From the NCBI GenBank assembly GCA_964441245.1, contig CAYTVR010000008.1:6270-70269 (forward strand): a stretch of 64,000 nt of DNA. Direction: 5' to 3'. Position numbers and translations under genes: made by a program. Below are positions 35,309-44,914 of this stretch, in pieces (position 1 is the stretch's first letter; every line of letters begins with the position of its first letter). The stretch comes from JALZUU01 sp964441245. Lineage in GTDB: Bacteria; Bacteroidota; Bacteroidia; Chitinophagales; Saprospiraceae. The notes below the pieces were generated by a model, which ran no database searches, was not told where the DNA came from, and was given only the letters and a program-made list of their open reading frames with translations.

Positions 35309-36688
35309 TTACTCAAATAATGCTCGATATAATTCTTCAATTTTTCCAACAGTGGTAATTTTGATATTATATCGTTTTTGATCGATACCTTTGGTATTAT
35401 ATTTTGAAATAAAAATTTCACGAAAGCCCAATCGATCTGCTTCTTGAATCCGTTGATCAATTCTATTGACTGCTCGAATTTCACCAGACAAACCAACTTC
35501 TCCTGCAAAGCAAACATCTTGAGGAATAGCAATGTCTTGCAAAGAAGAAATTAAAGCAGTTAAAATGGCAAGGTCAATGGCTGGATCATCCACTTTTAAA
35601 CCACCCGCAATATTGAGGAAAACATCATGTTGACCATATTGAAAGCCGCATCTTTTTTCCAAAACTGCCAACAACATACTTAATCTTCGAAGATCAAAAC
35701 CGGTAGCCGTTCGTTGTGGATTTCCATAAACAGCAGTACTGACCAAAGCCTGAGTTTCGATCAACATTGGACGCAATCCTTCCATGGTTGCAGAGATGGC
35801 AGATCCACTTAAGTCTTCATCATTTTGCGAAAGCAATAATTCAGAAGGATTGGAAACCTCTCTTAAACCATTGGCTAGCATTTGGTAAATGCCTAGTTCA
35901 TCAGTGGAACCAAACCGATTTTTAATGGTTCTCAATATCCGATAAGTATAATTTCGATCTCCTTCAAATTGTAAGACACAATCGACAATATGCTCTAATA
36001 ATTTGGGACCGGCAATAGATCCTTCCTTTGTGATATGACCAATAATAATGATGGGTGTATTGGTGTCTTTTGCAAAACGTTGAAGTTCGCCAGCACAATC
36101 TCTAATCTGAGAAACACTGCCAGGAGTAGAATCAATATGTGGGGAAGATAATGTCTGAATAGAATCCACAATGATGACATCAGGATCCATACTTTGTGCT
36201 TGTTTTAGAATTTTGCCCGTGTTGGTTTCTGTAAAAATATAACAGTCAGAAGTTGCTGCGCCAATTCTATCCGCTCTCATTTTAATCTGTTCGCCACTTT
36301 CTTCACCAGATACATATAGTACTTTTGCTTTCAAGCCTAAAGCAAGTTGTAGCATTAATGTCGATTTACCAATACCCGGTTGGCCACCAATTAATGTAAT
36401 AGACCCACTTACTAAACCACCACCCAATACCCGATTAAACTCCGTATCATTAGTATCCATCCGATGCGTATTGCCCGCAGTGATTTCGGTTAGGTGGACA
36501 GGTTGATTGGCATTGAATCCATTAGCTGGTTCTGCTTTCCAAGCCATCTTTTTTTCTTGATTGGTCTCTTTGATCAAGACCTCTTCTTGGTAAGTGTTCC
36601 ATTCGTCACAACTTGTGCATCGGCCGATCCACTTAGGTGAGGTCGCCCCACAACTCGTACAAGCAAATATTTTTTTGATTTTAGCCAA
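35309..36688 (-). CDS. radA: DNA repair protein RadA (Sms)
   Basis: RecA-like branch-migration ATPase in recombinational repair. Start assigned to the TTG at 36688 because it yields the standard N-terminus (M)AKIKKIFACTSCGA; the longer in-frame extension is also from a TTG. Zinc finger CTSCG...CTSC at residues about 9-26. Walker A GQPGIGKST near residue 110. The RadA-specific KNRFG motif is present (TIKNRFGSTDELG). The C-terminal Lon-like domain spans about 300-455 (LNIAGGLKVDDPAIDLAI, FAGEVGLSGEIRAV). 459 residues is normal. It stands alone with a large gene-free region upstream. Confidence 0.96.
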   Translation of the reverse strand: MAKIKKIFACTSCGATSPKWIGRCTSCDEWNTYQEEVLIKETNQEKKMAWKAEPANGFNANQPVHLTEITAGNTHRMDTNDTEFNRVLGGGLVSGSITLIGGQPGIGKSTLMLQLALGLKAKVLYVSGEESGEQIKMRADRIGAATSDCYIFTETNTGKILKQAQSMDPDVIIVDSIQTLSSPHIDSTPGSVSQIRDCAGELQRFAKDTNTPIIIIGHITKEGSIAGPKLLEHIVDCVLQFEGDRNYTYRILRTIKNRFGSTDELGIYQMLANGLREVSNPSELLLSQNDEDLSGSAISATMEGLRPMLIETQALVSTAVYGNPQRTATGFDLRRLSMLLAVLEKRCGFQYGQHDVFLNIAGGLKVDDPAIDLAILTALISSLQDIAIPQDVCFAGEVGLSGEIRAVNRIDQRIQEADRLGFREIFISKYNTKGIDQKRYNIKITTVGKIEELYRALFE

Positions 36689-37369
36689 GCCATTTATTTT
36701 ATGAAAATTATTGCTACCAATAACTTTTATGATGAAATCCCTTTCCGGGCAAATATACAAAATGTTTTAATAAGGTGTTTTGTGAACACAAAAAGTTACA
36801 ATAATAATGAGGCGAATGACTACAGGATATCTTAGATTAAGCCTAAAAGGATCATTTAGTATGCTTTTTTTCTATTTTTTTCTTAAAAATTTCTTTTTCT
36901 ATTTTTTTAACAAATTATTAAAGAGATGTTGTTTTGTTTTTATTTATTCTTTTTTGGGGAAATATGGTAAAAGGTAATTGATCAAAATTAAATTTTGTAA
37001 AACTATTTGATTTTGAAATGTTTTTTGAAATAAAGATCAATGCGCCTAATTTTTCATTTCATTGATTTTTAAACAGGAATAAGGTCAATTGACCTTAATA
37101 AATAGTTAATTTCCTTTTAAAATGTTCCAGGAAGGGCTTTTTATGAGCTAAATGCACTAAAAAAAATGACTTTTATTTTGGGATTTGTGACTTTTAAAAA
37201 GAGGGGGCGTCTAAAAAATGCAATTACGAAAAACACACATTATTAATGTTTTACAAAAGAGTAAAACAACTAAAATAAAAACAAAAAGGTCTAGCTTGTT
37301 TAAAGGCTTTTTTCAAAATATAAAGGGCATTTTATATGTCAATTACCTTTAATTTGGTAATAAAAAAAT

Positions 37370-37441
37370 TGTTTTCATTTGGTTTTTTGGGGTTATACAG
37401 GGTGCGACGTGAGCAATCATATCGTTGCCCTGTTTTTTTTT
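37370..37441 (+). ncRNA. Candidate small RNA ending in a strong terminator
   Basis: In the 821-base gap between radA and the zinc-finger gene (36689-37509) I see no coding gene. The only clear signal is a plus-strand terminator at 37397-37441: ACAGGG-TG-CGACG pairs with CGT-TG-CCCTGT, followed by eight to nine T. No plus-strand gene precedes it, so it should end an untranslated transcript. The 5' end is a guess; TAATTTGG near 37350 is a weak promoter candidate. The rest of the gap is T-rich. Confidence 0.35.
37397..37441 (+). terminator. Orphan intrinsic terminator, plus strand
   Basis: The stem ACAGGG/CCCTGT plus CGACG/CGT, with a symmetric internal TG/TG bulge, is followed by at least eight T. 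The polarity faces away from both neighbouring genes, which are on the minus strand. Confidence 0.85.
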
Positions 37442-37509
37442 GCTCAAAGGCCAAATAAGTGACAGAAAATGAATTAGTCTAAAATTTGGACTATATATTA
37501 TAAATATCT

Positions 37510-37845
37510 CTATCGATCAGCACACCTCACACAGCGACTACTTTCCGGCATATACATTAATCTAGCAGCAGGAATTGGATTTTTACACATAGCGCAAATT
37601 CCAAAATCTTCATTTTCTATTTTTGAAAGAGAAACTTTTAATTTACTCAACTTCCGTTTACTTGATCTTAAGGCAGCCTCGGCAACACTTTTATTATTAA
37701 TCGCATCCATTCGACTTACTCTACCGATCGAATTTTCTGGCGAAATTGGTTGAGTCAACTCTTCTAACTCCACGATTTCATCCCTCGTTTTTACAATCAA
37801 TTCTTCGATTTTTACTTTTAGTAAATCTTTATCCGCTTGATTCAT
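37510..37845 (-). CDS. DksA/TraR-type C4 zinc-finger protein
   Basis: A 111-residue protein of the TraR/DksA family, which acts at the RNA polymerase secondary channel. The N-terminal coiled coil spans about residues 5-40 and 50-80 (EELIVKTRDEIVELEELTQPISPENSIGRVSRMDAINN). The C4 zinc finger is CAMCKNPIPAARLMYMPESSRC-type: C-x2-C near 87 and C-x2-C near 107. The motif ENSIGRVSRMDA at the coiled-coil tip is typical of the Bacteroidota version. A role in transcription control is inferred. Monocistronic by appearance. Confidence 0.87.
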   Translation of the reverse strand: MNQADKDLLKVKIEELIVKTRDEIVELEELTQPISPENSIGRVSRMDAINNKSVAEAALRSSKRKLSKLKVSLSKIENEDFGICAMCKNPIPAARLMYMPESSRCVRCADR

Positions 37846-38140
37846 TTCAAATAGGATTTAATTATTTAGGAATACTTTTCCTGATTCGGCTATTGATAAT
37901 AGTTATATGATTTGAATTTTTACGTAGAATATTCGTTAAAGTTGAAGAGATATTCAATTTAAACCTTATTTGATCGTAACTTTTATAGGATAGTTGTATT
38001 ATATAAGTAGATAATAACTTGAGGAGAGCGGATTGGAACGATTTTCTCTAAGCTTTATTAGTAAATAAGTGATAGAGAGGAAATTTGATAATAATCTTTA
38101 ACTCACTTCTGTATTGAAAATTGTTTAAAAAAGCGGTTTT

Positions 38141-39034
38141 TTGAATCAATTCAACTGGACATACTTAGCGGATAGTGGTAAACGTCATCATATAGGTCTC
38201 CTACATGGTGCGCAGAGTGGTCATTTATTGGTGCATTGTAATTCAAAAATTATTCTCATCGATTTTGAAGTCTTAGAAGATGCCATGTATTCTATATTCA
38301 TCGATGACCAACTTTGTGAGATTTCTATTGATCGACAAGGAGATCAATTTTTTTATGGTTTTGAGGTCAATAGCAAAGCGGATACTCCCCGGAATCGACA
38401 AATTAAAAAGATTGAGAAAAAGCACATGATTCAAAGTGTGGCTTTTCTTGGAACGCTAGTCTTAGTCATACTATCTGTTATTTTTGGCGTCAATCGTTGG
38501 AGTCAACGAAGTAACTGGGAAGACATCTCAGCGAAACTAAAGAAAATAGGCCAAGAAACCAGTGCGCGCGTATTAATTGAAGACGAAAATAAAGAAGCGT
38601 ATTCCAATTATTTTTTTATGGTCAATGGAAAGGCCTACTCCATTAAGACCAATTTCCCTTCCGAAAAAGAAGTCATTTTAGAAAATGGAATGCCCTTAGA
38701 AGCAGGCGATGAATTTGTAGTCACTTACGTGCCTAATAATCCTCAGTTGAATAAGATTGACTATAATAGACCGACAGAAAAACAAATAGAAACTTATCGA
38801 GAACGAACCATCGCTAAATATTCAGTATACCATCCTCAAACTGCCCTTCCTTACATCACATGTCTAGTAGATGTTGCCTTTGAGCTAAGAGGAATCAGTG
38901 GTTTAGCTGACTTATATTTTCAAAAAGCGACGACAACAGAGAATCCTCGCCATAATATGGATTCTTTTGGTCGATTGACCAGAGACCTTCCTTTTCAGGA
39001 AAAGGTGAAAAATAAATGTGATCTTTTGGATTAA
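38141..39034 (+). CDS. Single-pass membrane protein, function unknown
   Basis: A 297-residue protein from a TTG start (NQFNWTYLADSGKRHHIGLLHG); no upstream ATG fits. Residues 1-90 form a small soluble domain (GAQSGHLLVHCNSKIILIDFEV). One membrane helix spans about 98-120 (SVAFLGTLVLVILSVIFGV), and a beta-rich domain follows (SYFFMVNGKAYSIKTNF; EAGDEFVVTYVPNNPQLNKIDY). The last part has a conserved-looking PYITCLVDVAFELRGI. I do not recognise the family. It precedes scpB on the same strand; the 113-base gap contains a promoter, so co-transcription is not required. Confidence 0.65.
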   Translation: MNQFNWTYLADSGKRHHIGLLHGAQSGHLLVHCNSKIILIDFEVLEDAMYSIFIDDQLCEISIDRQGDQFFYGFEVNSKADTPRNRQIKKIEKKHMIQSVAFLGTLVLVILSVIFGVNRWSQRSNWEDISAKLKKIGQETSARVLIEDENKEAYSNYFFMVNGKAYSIKTNFPSEKEVILENGMPLEAGDEFVVTYVPNNPQLNKIDYNRPTEKQIETYRERTIAKYSVYHPQTALPYITCLVDVAFELRGISGLADLYFQKATTTENPRHNMDSFGRLTRDLPFQEKVKNKCDLLD

Positions 39035-39080
39035 TTCAGCTCTTTTCTACACAAATCATTAATATATCTTCAATATTCGC

Positions 39081-39088
39081 TAACTTTG
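39081..39088 (+). promoter_or_regulatory. Minus-7 element TAACTTTG of scpB
   Basis: Perfect match to TAnnTTTG, 59 bases before the GTG start at 39148. No TTG is found at the usual upstream distance. Confidence 0.45.
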
Positions 39089-39147
39089 TACTCCTAAATT
39101 TAGGGCCACGAAGGGATGGTCTTTTATCAATTTTAAAAAAAAGAATT

Positions 39148-40326
39148 GTGGAGTATTTAGCACAACATATTGAAGGGTTAATCTTTACAGCAGAACAACC
39201 TATTTCTAAAGAAGACATTAAATTTTGTTTAGAGGAAACCTTTGAAACAACTTTTGAGGAAAAAGATTTAGATTCTGCCCTAGAGCATTTGATGGAACGG
39301 TATAAAGCAGACGAATTTTCATTCGAAATCCTAGCTATAGGAGGTGGATATCAATTTTTAACAAAAGGAGCTTATCACCAATCGATTGGTACACTTTTGA
39401 AACAAACAACTAAGAAACGCTTGTCAAAAGCCGCCTTAGAAACCTTATCCATTATCGCTTACAAGCAACCAGTCATCAAATCAGAACTAGAAAAAATTCG
39501 TGGAGTAAGTTGTGATTATGCCATCCAAAAATTATTAGAAAAAGAATTAGTCTCCATCATAGGCCGTAGTGATAGTGCCGGACGACCATTATTATACGGA
39601 ACGAGTGAACGATTCATGGACTATTTTGGTTTAAGTAGCATCAACGACTTACCGAAACCAAAGGATTTCAAAATGCCAGATGAGCAAGTCGGTGAACCCG
39701 CTCCAATTGAAGAGTCGATAGAGCTCAAAGCTACCCGTCAGTCTGACGAATCTCGAATTGTTAATGAGGATTCTGAATATAAGGAGATAGAAGAACTAGC
39801 GATTGTTTTAGGAGATGCTTTAGCAGCAATAAATGAGGAAAGTGATACCGTAGAAACGGCCAATGAAATCGTAGAGGTAAAATCAAATTTAGTTGGAGAA
39901 GTGGTTGTTGCTCCAGAATTACCTTTGACTCGTGAGGCTTTAGAAGCATTGATCGTTGAAGATACTTCTCCTAAAGAAGATCAATCTCGAATCGTTAGTG
40001 AGGATGCGGAGTATAAAGAGATAGAAGAATTAGCGATTATGTTAGGAGATGCTCTGGGAGCGATCGATGAAGAAAATGGACCTGCATCTGATTCAACTAT
40101 GCAAGAAGAAGAGGTGACCGAAACGGGAATCGTTGAAAAGGTAGCAGGCGAAATGCCTGAAACTACTTTTGTAGAAAAAACGGAAGAAGCTAAAGAATAT
40201 ACAAGTGAAATGCCCATTTCAAAAGAGGTGGAGAATAAGGACGAAGCCAACACATTAGAAGAAATGACTTCAGAAAATGATTTAGCTCAATCCATGGCAA
40301 ACGAGGCACGATTGGAAGAAGAGTAA
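39148..40326 (+). CDS. scpB: Segregation and condensation protein ScpB with acidic repeated C-terminal tail
   Basis: Kleisin-associated winged-helix subunit of the SMC-ScpAB condensin complex. GTG start at 39148 (EYLAQHIEGLIFTAEQPISKEDI). The ScpB core fills residues 1-175 (LETLSIIAYKQPVIKSELEKIRGVSCDYAIQKLLEKELV; GRPLLYGTSERFMDYFGL). Usual ScpB is about 180-210 residues; this one is 392. The extra 200 residues are highly acidic and low complexity, with a nearly repeated block (SRIVNEDSEYKEIEELAIVL near 195 and SRIVSEDAEYKEIEELAIML near 275). The tail probably is disordered. No scpA is adjacent in this window. Confidence 0.93.
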   Translation: MEYLAQHIEGLIFTAEQPISKEDIKFCLEETFETTFEEKDLDSALEHLMERYKADEFSFEILAIGGGYQFLTKGAYHQSIGTLLKQTTKKRLSKAALETLSIIAYKQPVIKSELEKIRGVSCDYAIQKLLEKELVSIIGRSDSAGRPLLYGTSERFMDYFGLSSINDLPKPKDFKMPDEQVGEPAPIEESIELKATRQSDESRIVNEDSEYKEIEELAIVLGDALAAINEESDTVETANEIVEVKSNLVGEVVVAPELPLTREALEALIVEDTSPKEDQSRIVSEDAEYKEIEELAIMLGDALGAIDEENGPASDSTMQEEEVTETGIVEKVAGEMPETTFVEKTEEAKEYTSEMPISKEVENKDEANTLEEMTSENDLAQSMANEARLEEE

Positions 40327-40357
40327 AATTATCGCTGATGTTTCAAAAAATAATAAA

Positions 40358-40891
40358 ATGAATAGTTCAGATAAACCTTTAGTGAACAGAGTGGCGGCGA
40401 GCGGTTTGATTACGATCAATCTGGAAGATTTTTTCCCAAAGGAAGAAGTGATAGCTTTTGACCTAAAGGACTATTTGTTTATGGAACTCATGCTCAAAGA
40501 AAAAGATTTTCGAGCAGCTTTGAAAGAACACGATTGGGAGCAGTATACTGGAAAGCACTTGGCCGTATTTTGTTCGACAGATGCGATCATTCCCGTTTGG
40601 GCATTTATGTTAGTCGCTGTTTATGCAGAACCAACTGCGGCTTCTATTTTTCAAGGAAATAAAGAAGCCTTTTATCAGCATGCCTTTTATCAAGCATTAG
40701 CCCAGGTAAACGGTGAAGATTATAAAGAAAAACGCATTGTCATAAAAGGTTGTAGTAATAAACCCGTTCCTGTTTCTGCCTATGTTGAGTTGACTCGAAA
40801 ACTTCGGCCTCATGTACAAAGCATGATGTATGGAGAGCCTTGTTCAACGGTACCTATTTTCAAAAGACCTCGGAAACTAAAAAAAGACTAA
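40358..40891 (+). CDS. DUF2480 family protein
   Basis: A 177-residue Bacteroidota-specific protein of unknown role. It matches the family throughout: VNRVAASGLITINLEDF, FDLKDYLFMELMLKEKDFR, HDWEQYTGK, and the conserved C-terminal half with GCSNKPVPVSAYVELTRKLRP and MMYGEPCSTVPIFKRP. The Cys, Pro and His positions look conserved, but no catalysis is established. It follows scpB by 31 bases and probably shares its transcript. Cytosolic; no signal peptide. Confidence 0.93.
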   Translation: MNSSDKPLVNRVAASGLITINLEDFFPKEEVIAFDLKDYLFMELMLKEKDFRAALKEHDWEQYTGKHLAVFCSTDAIIPVWAFMLVAVYAEPTAASIFQGNKEAFYQHAFYQALAQVNGEDYKEKRIVIKGCSNKPVPVSAYVELTRKLRPHVQSMMYGEPCSTVPIFKRPRKLKKD

Positions 40892-41086
40892 GCCGTACTA
40901 ATATTCTACTTTTTAGTAATTTTCTTATCTTTACTTACGTTAAATCCTAAAACGAATTAACTCCCCACAAACTGCTTTTTCTAAAAGAACCATTTACTTT
41001 TAAAGATCTAAAAGTCTTACATTTGGATAGGACTTATCTGCAACCATTCCCAAACGGTGGCGTAACATACTATTAAACTAAACACT

Positions 41087-41998
41087 ATGCTTAAAAAAAT
41101 TTCTTTATTTACACTTGCCCTTGCTTCTTTTTTCACCTTTGCAATATTTAGTTCCTCTACCGATGCGGATCAAACATCAGGAAAAAAAACAATTCAAGAG
41201 AATCTTCCTCAGGTAATCAAAGCAATGGATCTTGATAAAGATTTTTCTTTTGCTGGAGAAACAGTGCCTAGTGATAATTTTGATGCGAAAGAACGTTTAG
41301 ATGTGGAGTTATCTCGAAATGCTTATTACCATTCGAATACCTTATTAAACATAAAAAAGACAGCTCGTTTTTTTCCGGTCATCGAAAAAATATTAGCAAA
41401 AAATGGTGTCCCAGATGATTTTAAATATTTGGCTGTAGCCGAAAGTGATTTGCGCAATGCAACGTCTCCATCTGGAGCAAAAGGAGTTTGGCAATTTATG
41501 AAGCCTATCGGTCATCATTATGGAATGGAAATCAATAAAGAAGTAGATGAGAGATATCATTTAGAAAAAGCAACGGAGGCTGCCTGTAAGTACTTGAAAA
41601 ACTCAAAAAAGAAATTTGGCTCATGGACTTTGGCTGCGGCAGCTTATAACATGGGAGGTACAAAACTGAGAAAAGAACTGAAAAGACAAAGAGCGGGATC
41701 CTACTATGATTTGAACTTGAATCAAGAAACGATGAAGTATGTTTTTCGGATCATTGCTTTAAAAGAAATCATAAGTCAGCCTGGAGATTTTGGATTCTAT
41801 TTAGATGAATCTGATTTTTATCAGCCGTTAGAATTTGTCAATATCAAAGTGAATAAGACCATTCCAAACTTAGGAGATTTTGCGAAAGAAAATGGCATTA
41901 GCTATCGCATGCTAAAAATATTTAACCCTTGGTTGATCTCTTCTTCATTGACAAATAAATCAGGAAAAACTTATTACATCAAAGTCCCTAAAAAGTAG
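41087..41998 (+). CDS. Lytic transglycosylase (SLT domain), MltD-like
   Basis: Peptidoglycan-cleaving enzyme of the periplasm, 303 residues. Signal peptide 1-20 or slightly longer (FTLALASFFTFAIFSS). The SLT catalytic domain spans about 95-215: LAVAESDLRNATSPSGAKGVWQFM contains the catalytic Glu in AES, and ATEAACKYLKNSKKKFGSWTLAAAAYNMG is the second signature. The last 60 residues (FVNIKVNKTIPNLGDFAKENGISYRMLKIFNPWL) form a degenerate single LysM. Its final codons overlap the left arm of a dispersed palindrome. Confidence 0.9.
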   Translation: MLKKISLFTLALASFFTFAIFSSSTDADQTSGKKTIQENLPQVIKAMDLDKDFSFAGETVPSDNFDAKERLDVELSRNAYYHSNTLLNIKKTARFFPVIEKILAKNGVPDDFKYLAVAESDLRNATSPSGAKGVWQFMKPIGHHYGMEINKEVDERYHLEKATEAACKYLKNSKKKFGSWTLAAAAYNMGGTKLRKELKRQRAGSYYDLNLNQETMKYVFRIIALKEIISQPGDFGFYLDESDFYQPLEFVNIKVNKTIPNLGDFAKENGISYRMLKIFNPWLISSSLTNKSGKTYYIKVPKK

Positions 41999-42092
41999 TA
42001 GGTAGTAAGTATAAAATAGTAAGTCCTCTCAATACGTGTATTTTACGTTAATTGAGAGGACTTACTACTTTATACCTACAACTTATCACTTA
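41993..42092. repeat. Dispersed palindrome copy 2, between convergent genes
   Basis: The left arm (41993-42033) ends TAGTAAGTCCTCTCAAT and the right arm (42050-42092) begins ATTGAGAGGACTTACTA; the arms pair over about 40 bases with few mismatches, loop about 16. The same core is at 16485-16530. The repeat supplies the stop region of both flanking genes: TAG at 41996-41998 on the plus strand and the last codons and stop of dsbD on the minus strand. It could act as a bidirectional terminator or be a mobile palindrome. Confidence 0.85.
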
Positions 42093-44914
42093 CTTAATCT
42101 CATTCCCGTCGGCCGTTGGCCATCAAAAGTTTTTAAACCACATTCCAAGAATTCTGCATATTCATCAACGCCTTCTTGATATCCTCTTGGTTTAGCTAAA
42201 ACTTCCTCATTTGGATTCATCATCACATAGAGTGGCTGAGAGTTTTGTTCAAAATTGACGATTTGGAAGTCTGCCCATTTTTGCCCAATGTTTCTCAATT
42301 TCTTTTGTGTATGTTTAGAAATAACCGCTTCTGGCAATTTTTCTCGATCATCCACATAAAGAGAAATCAGTACGAAATCATTTTTGATTTTAGAAAGTAC
42401 TTTATCTTCTACCCAAATATGCTCTTCTGTTTTTCGACAATTCACACAACCATAACCCGTAAAATCAAGCAAGATCGGTTTGTTCACTTCTTTAGAATAA
42501 GCCAATCCTTCGTAGTAATCTTTAAAGCAATCCAAATCATTGGCGCATTTTGTAAAAGACTTATATCTGGCTTTAATCACATCGTTTGGCTGAGTTTCTG
42601 TTAAGAAATAATTGTAACGAGCTGGAGGCGCTAAACCACTCATCAATCCTGGAGAATTATAAGTACTCGTTTTTTCATTAAACATAAAACCGGAAGCCAA
42701 GTAAAGCGTCCAAGCTAAAGCTGCAACTGCAAAACCTCCTCGCATAGGAGATAATTTTTTTAATGGACTATCATGTGGAAAACGAATAAAACCAAAAAGG
42801 TATAAAGTCATTGCCCCAAAAATAAGTACCCAAAGTCCCATGAAAATTTCATAACCTAAGATTCCCCAGTGCATGGTCATATCTGCAACGGAAAGGAATT
42901 TTAACGCAAGTGCTAATTCTAAAAATCCTAAAACTACTTTGACAGAAGTCATCCAACTCCCTGAACGTGGAAGAGAATTTAACCAAGCTGGGAAGGCTGC
43001 AAATAATCCGAAAGGCAAAGCTAATGCAGTAGAGAAACCTAACATGACTGTAAAAGGTCCAAGTGCGCTTGTCGCTGATTGAACAATTGCAGAACCAATG
43101 ATAGGACCTGTACAAGAAAAGGAAACGATGGATAAGGTGAAAGCCATAAAAAAGGTACCAATCAATCCACCTTTATCTGCCATCGCATCACTTTTATTGG
43201 CCCAAGAACTGGGTAAAGTAAGTTCGTAATAACCAAAAAAGGAAAAGGCAAAGGCGATGAAAATAACAAAGAATAAAGTATTTGCAATCCAATTAGTAGA
43301 TAGCGCATTTAAGGCGTCTCCTCCAAAAAATGCGGTGATCAATAATCCGATGGCCACATAAATAATAATGATCGATAGACCATAGATCAATCCATTTTTG
43401 ATTCCCGTAGCTCGATCTTTACTGCCTTTAGTAAAATAACTAACCGTCAATGGAATCATCGGAAATACACAAGGTGTTAATAGAGCCAGTAAGCCGCCAC
43501 CAAAACCAAGGATAAAAGTCCAAAATAAATTTTCTCCTTTGGCATTATCTTCTTTTCCGCAATTGCCTAAAGGTTGAACGTAGGTTTTGGTGATGCGATC
43601 AATTTTTTGATCAACAGCTCCATTTTCTATTTTCCAAGCTGAGTTAGCAAGACCAGCTCCCATGTTAGCCGAAGCATCAGCTAGATCATTTCCACCACCA
43701 ACTTTTTCCATTGCTGCTGCACCAATCAAAGCTGTTTGAGAAGAAGGTTGTAACCAAAAATCAATGAAGTCAGGAGGTAAGCATCGACCAGCTTCGCAGG
43801 TCATGTAAACGAAAAGGCCTTGGATTGCATTTGTAGGATCTTTCACTTTTACTCGTTGCGTAAAAGTAGCGGTCTCTTTATATTTTATCAGATCCATATC
43901 GAAGAATTTATCAAATTCTTTTACTCGTTTCGGACCTTCTTCTTTTGTTTTTCCAATAAGTTGGTAGTTGGCATTTTCTTGAAATTCAAAAGCTGTTGGT
44001 TCTGGACCATCTCCTTCGAGAAATTGAGAATAAATATACCAGCCTTTGTCAATGTTGGCGGTATAAATAATATCGTATTCGGTCGCGCTAATTTTTTTAA
44101 TCTGAGCACTCCATTTGACAGGAGTAAGTACACCATCATCGCCAGCTCCAGAAGAAGCTATAAGATCATTGTTGGCTTCAGTTATATCGGTAGCTTCTTT
44201 AATAACAGGTGCGGTAGCAATGGCAGGTTGTTCTATTTTTTTAGCGTCTTTGACCAAATTTTTCGCTTTTGCTTTTACTTTCGCTTTCACTTTTCCTTGC
44301 TCAATTGTCTTTTTTGGCGCTTCTACTATCTTTGTTGCTTCTTTGACAACAGTTTTTGCTTTTTCGGTAACGGACGTCTTAGGTGTTTCTACTTTAGTTG
44401 CAATCTCTTCGACCTTAGATTTTTGAGGTGTTTCAACTGCACCCGTTTTGGAGGAAGCTTCTACCTTGATTGAAAAGTCTACCATATCCGGTGGTAAACA
44501 TTTGGTGGCATCACAAGTCATGAACTCTAAATATCCAACAACGGGTTTAGTCGGATCAGTAACTTTTACTTTTTGGGTGAAAATGGCTTTTTTATAATAT
44601 TTGATCACATTCATTCCAAATAAATCATCAAATCCTTCCTTTCGATTTTTATCACTTTCTTCATTTTTACCAACCAATTGGTAATGATCACCAGCATCGA
44701 ATTCGAAAGAAGTTCGAACCGGGCCATCATCATTCTCGAGGTATTGAGAATAAATGGACCAACCGTCATCTATGGTTGCAGTAAAAATAAGCTTGAAATC
44801 TTGACCACTAACATGTTTGAAATCTGTTTCCCACTTTACAGGATTATAAATTTGGGCAGTTAAAGAAGAGGATAGGGCAAATACAGCTAAAATAATGAAT
44901 GTTAATATGCGCAT
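42086..44914 (-). CDS. dsbD: Thiol:disulfide interchange protein DsbD with two DsbD-alpha domains
   Basis: Inner-membrane reductase passing electrons from cytosolic thioredoxin to the periplasm. 942 residues, much longer than the usual 550-680. Signal peptide 1-20. Two tandem DsbD-alpha domains (about 25-150 and 262-392) each keep the redox pair: CDATKCLPPD and CEAGRCLPPD. A Lys/Ala/Val-rich linker of about 100 residues separates them. The CcdA-type membrane domain (about 455-740) has GLLALLTPCVFPMIPLTVSYF and SFSCTGPIIGSAIV with their Cys. The C-terminal thioredoxin domain has CVNC (GYGCVNCRKTEEH). The next gene upstream is a free-standing third DsbD-alpha domain. The C-terminus is encoded within a dispersed palindrome. 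Confidence 0.93.
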   Translation of the reverse strand: MRILTFIILAVFALSSSLTAQIYNPVKWETDFKHVSGQDFKLIFTATIDDGWSIYSQYLENDDGPVRTSFEFDAGDHYQLVGKNEESDKNRKEGFDDLFGMNVIKYYKKAIFTQKVKVTDPTKPVVGYLEFMTCDATKCLPPDMVDFSIKVEASSKTGAVETPQKSKVEEIATKVETPKTSVTEKAKTVVKEATKIVEAPKKTIEQGKVKAKVKAKAKNLVKDAKKIEQPAIATAPVIKEATDITEANNDLIASSGAGDDGVLTPVKWSAQIKKISATEYDIIYTANIDKGWYIYSQFLEGDGPEPTAFEFQENANYQLIGKTKEEGPKRVKEFDKFFDMDLIKYKETATFTQRVKVKDPTNAIQGLFVYMTCEAGRCLPPDFIDFWLQPSSQTALIGAAAMEKVGGGNDLADASANMGAGLANSAWKIENGAVDQKIDRITKTYVQPLGNCGKEDNAKGENLFWTFILGFGGGLLALLTPCVFPMIPLTVSYFTKGSKDRATGIKNGLIYGLSIIIIYVAIGLLITAFFGGDALNALSTNWIANTLFFVIFIAFAFSFFGYYELTLPSSWANKSDAMADKGGLIGTFFMAFTLSIVSFSCTGPIIGSAIVQSATSALGPFTVMLGFSTALALPFGLFAAFPAWLNSLPRSGSWMTSVKVVLGFLELALALKFLSVADMTMHWGILGYEIFMGLWVLIFGAMTLYLFGFIRFPHDSPLKKLSPMRGGFAVAALAWTLYLASGFMFNEKTSTYNSPGLMSGLAPPARYNYFLTETQPNDVIKARYKSFTKCANDLDCFKDYYEGLAYSKEVNKPILLDFTGYGCVNCRKTEEHIWVEDKVLSKIKNDFVLISLYVDDREKLPEAVISKHTQKKLRNIGQKWADFQIVNFEQNSQPLYVMMNPNEEVLAKPRGYQEGVDEYAEFLECGLKTFDGQRPTGMRLSK

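Noticed and set aside
43820..44473. Long plus-strand frame (217 codons) opposite dsbD
   Set aside because: Phe/Cys-rich composition typical of an antisense shadow of Lys/Glu-rich coding DNA.
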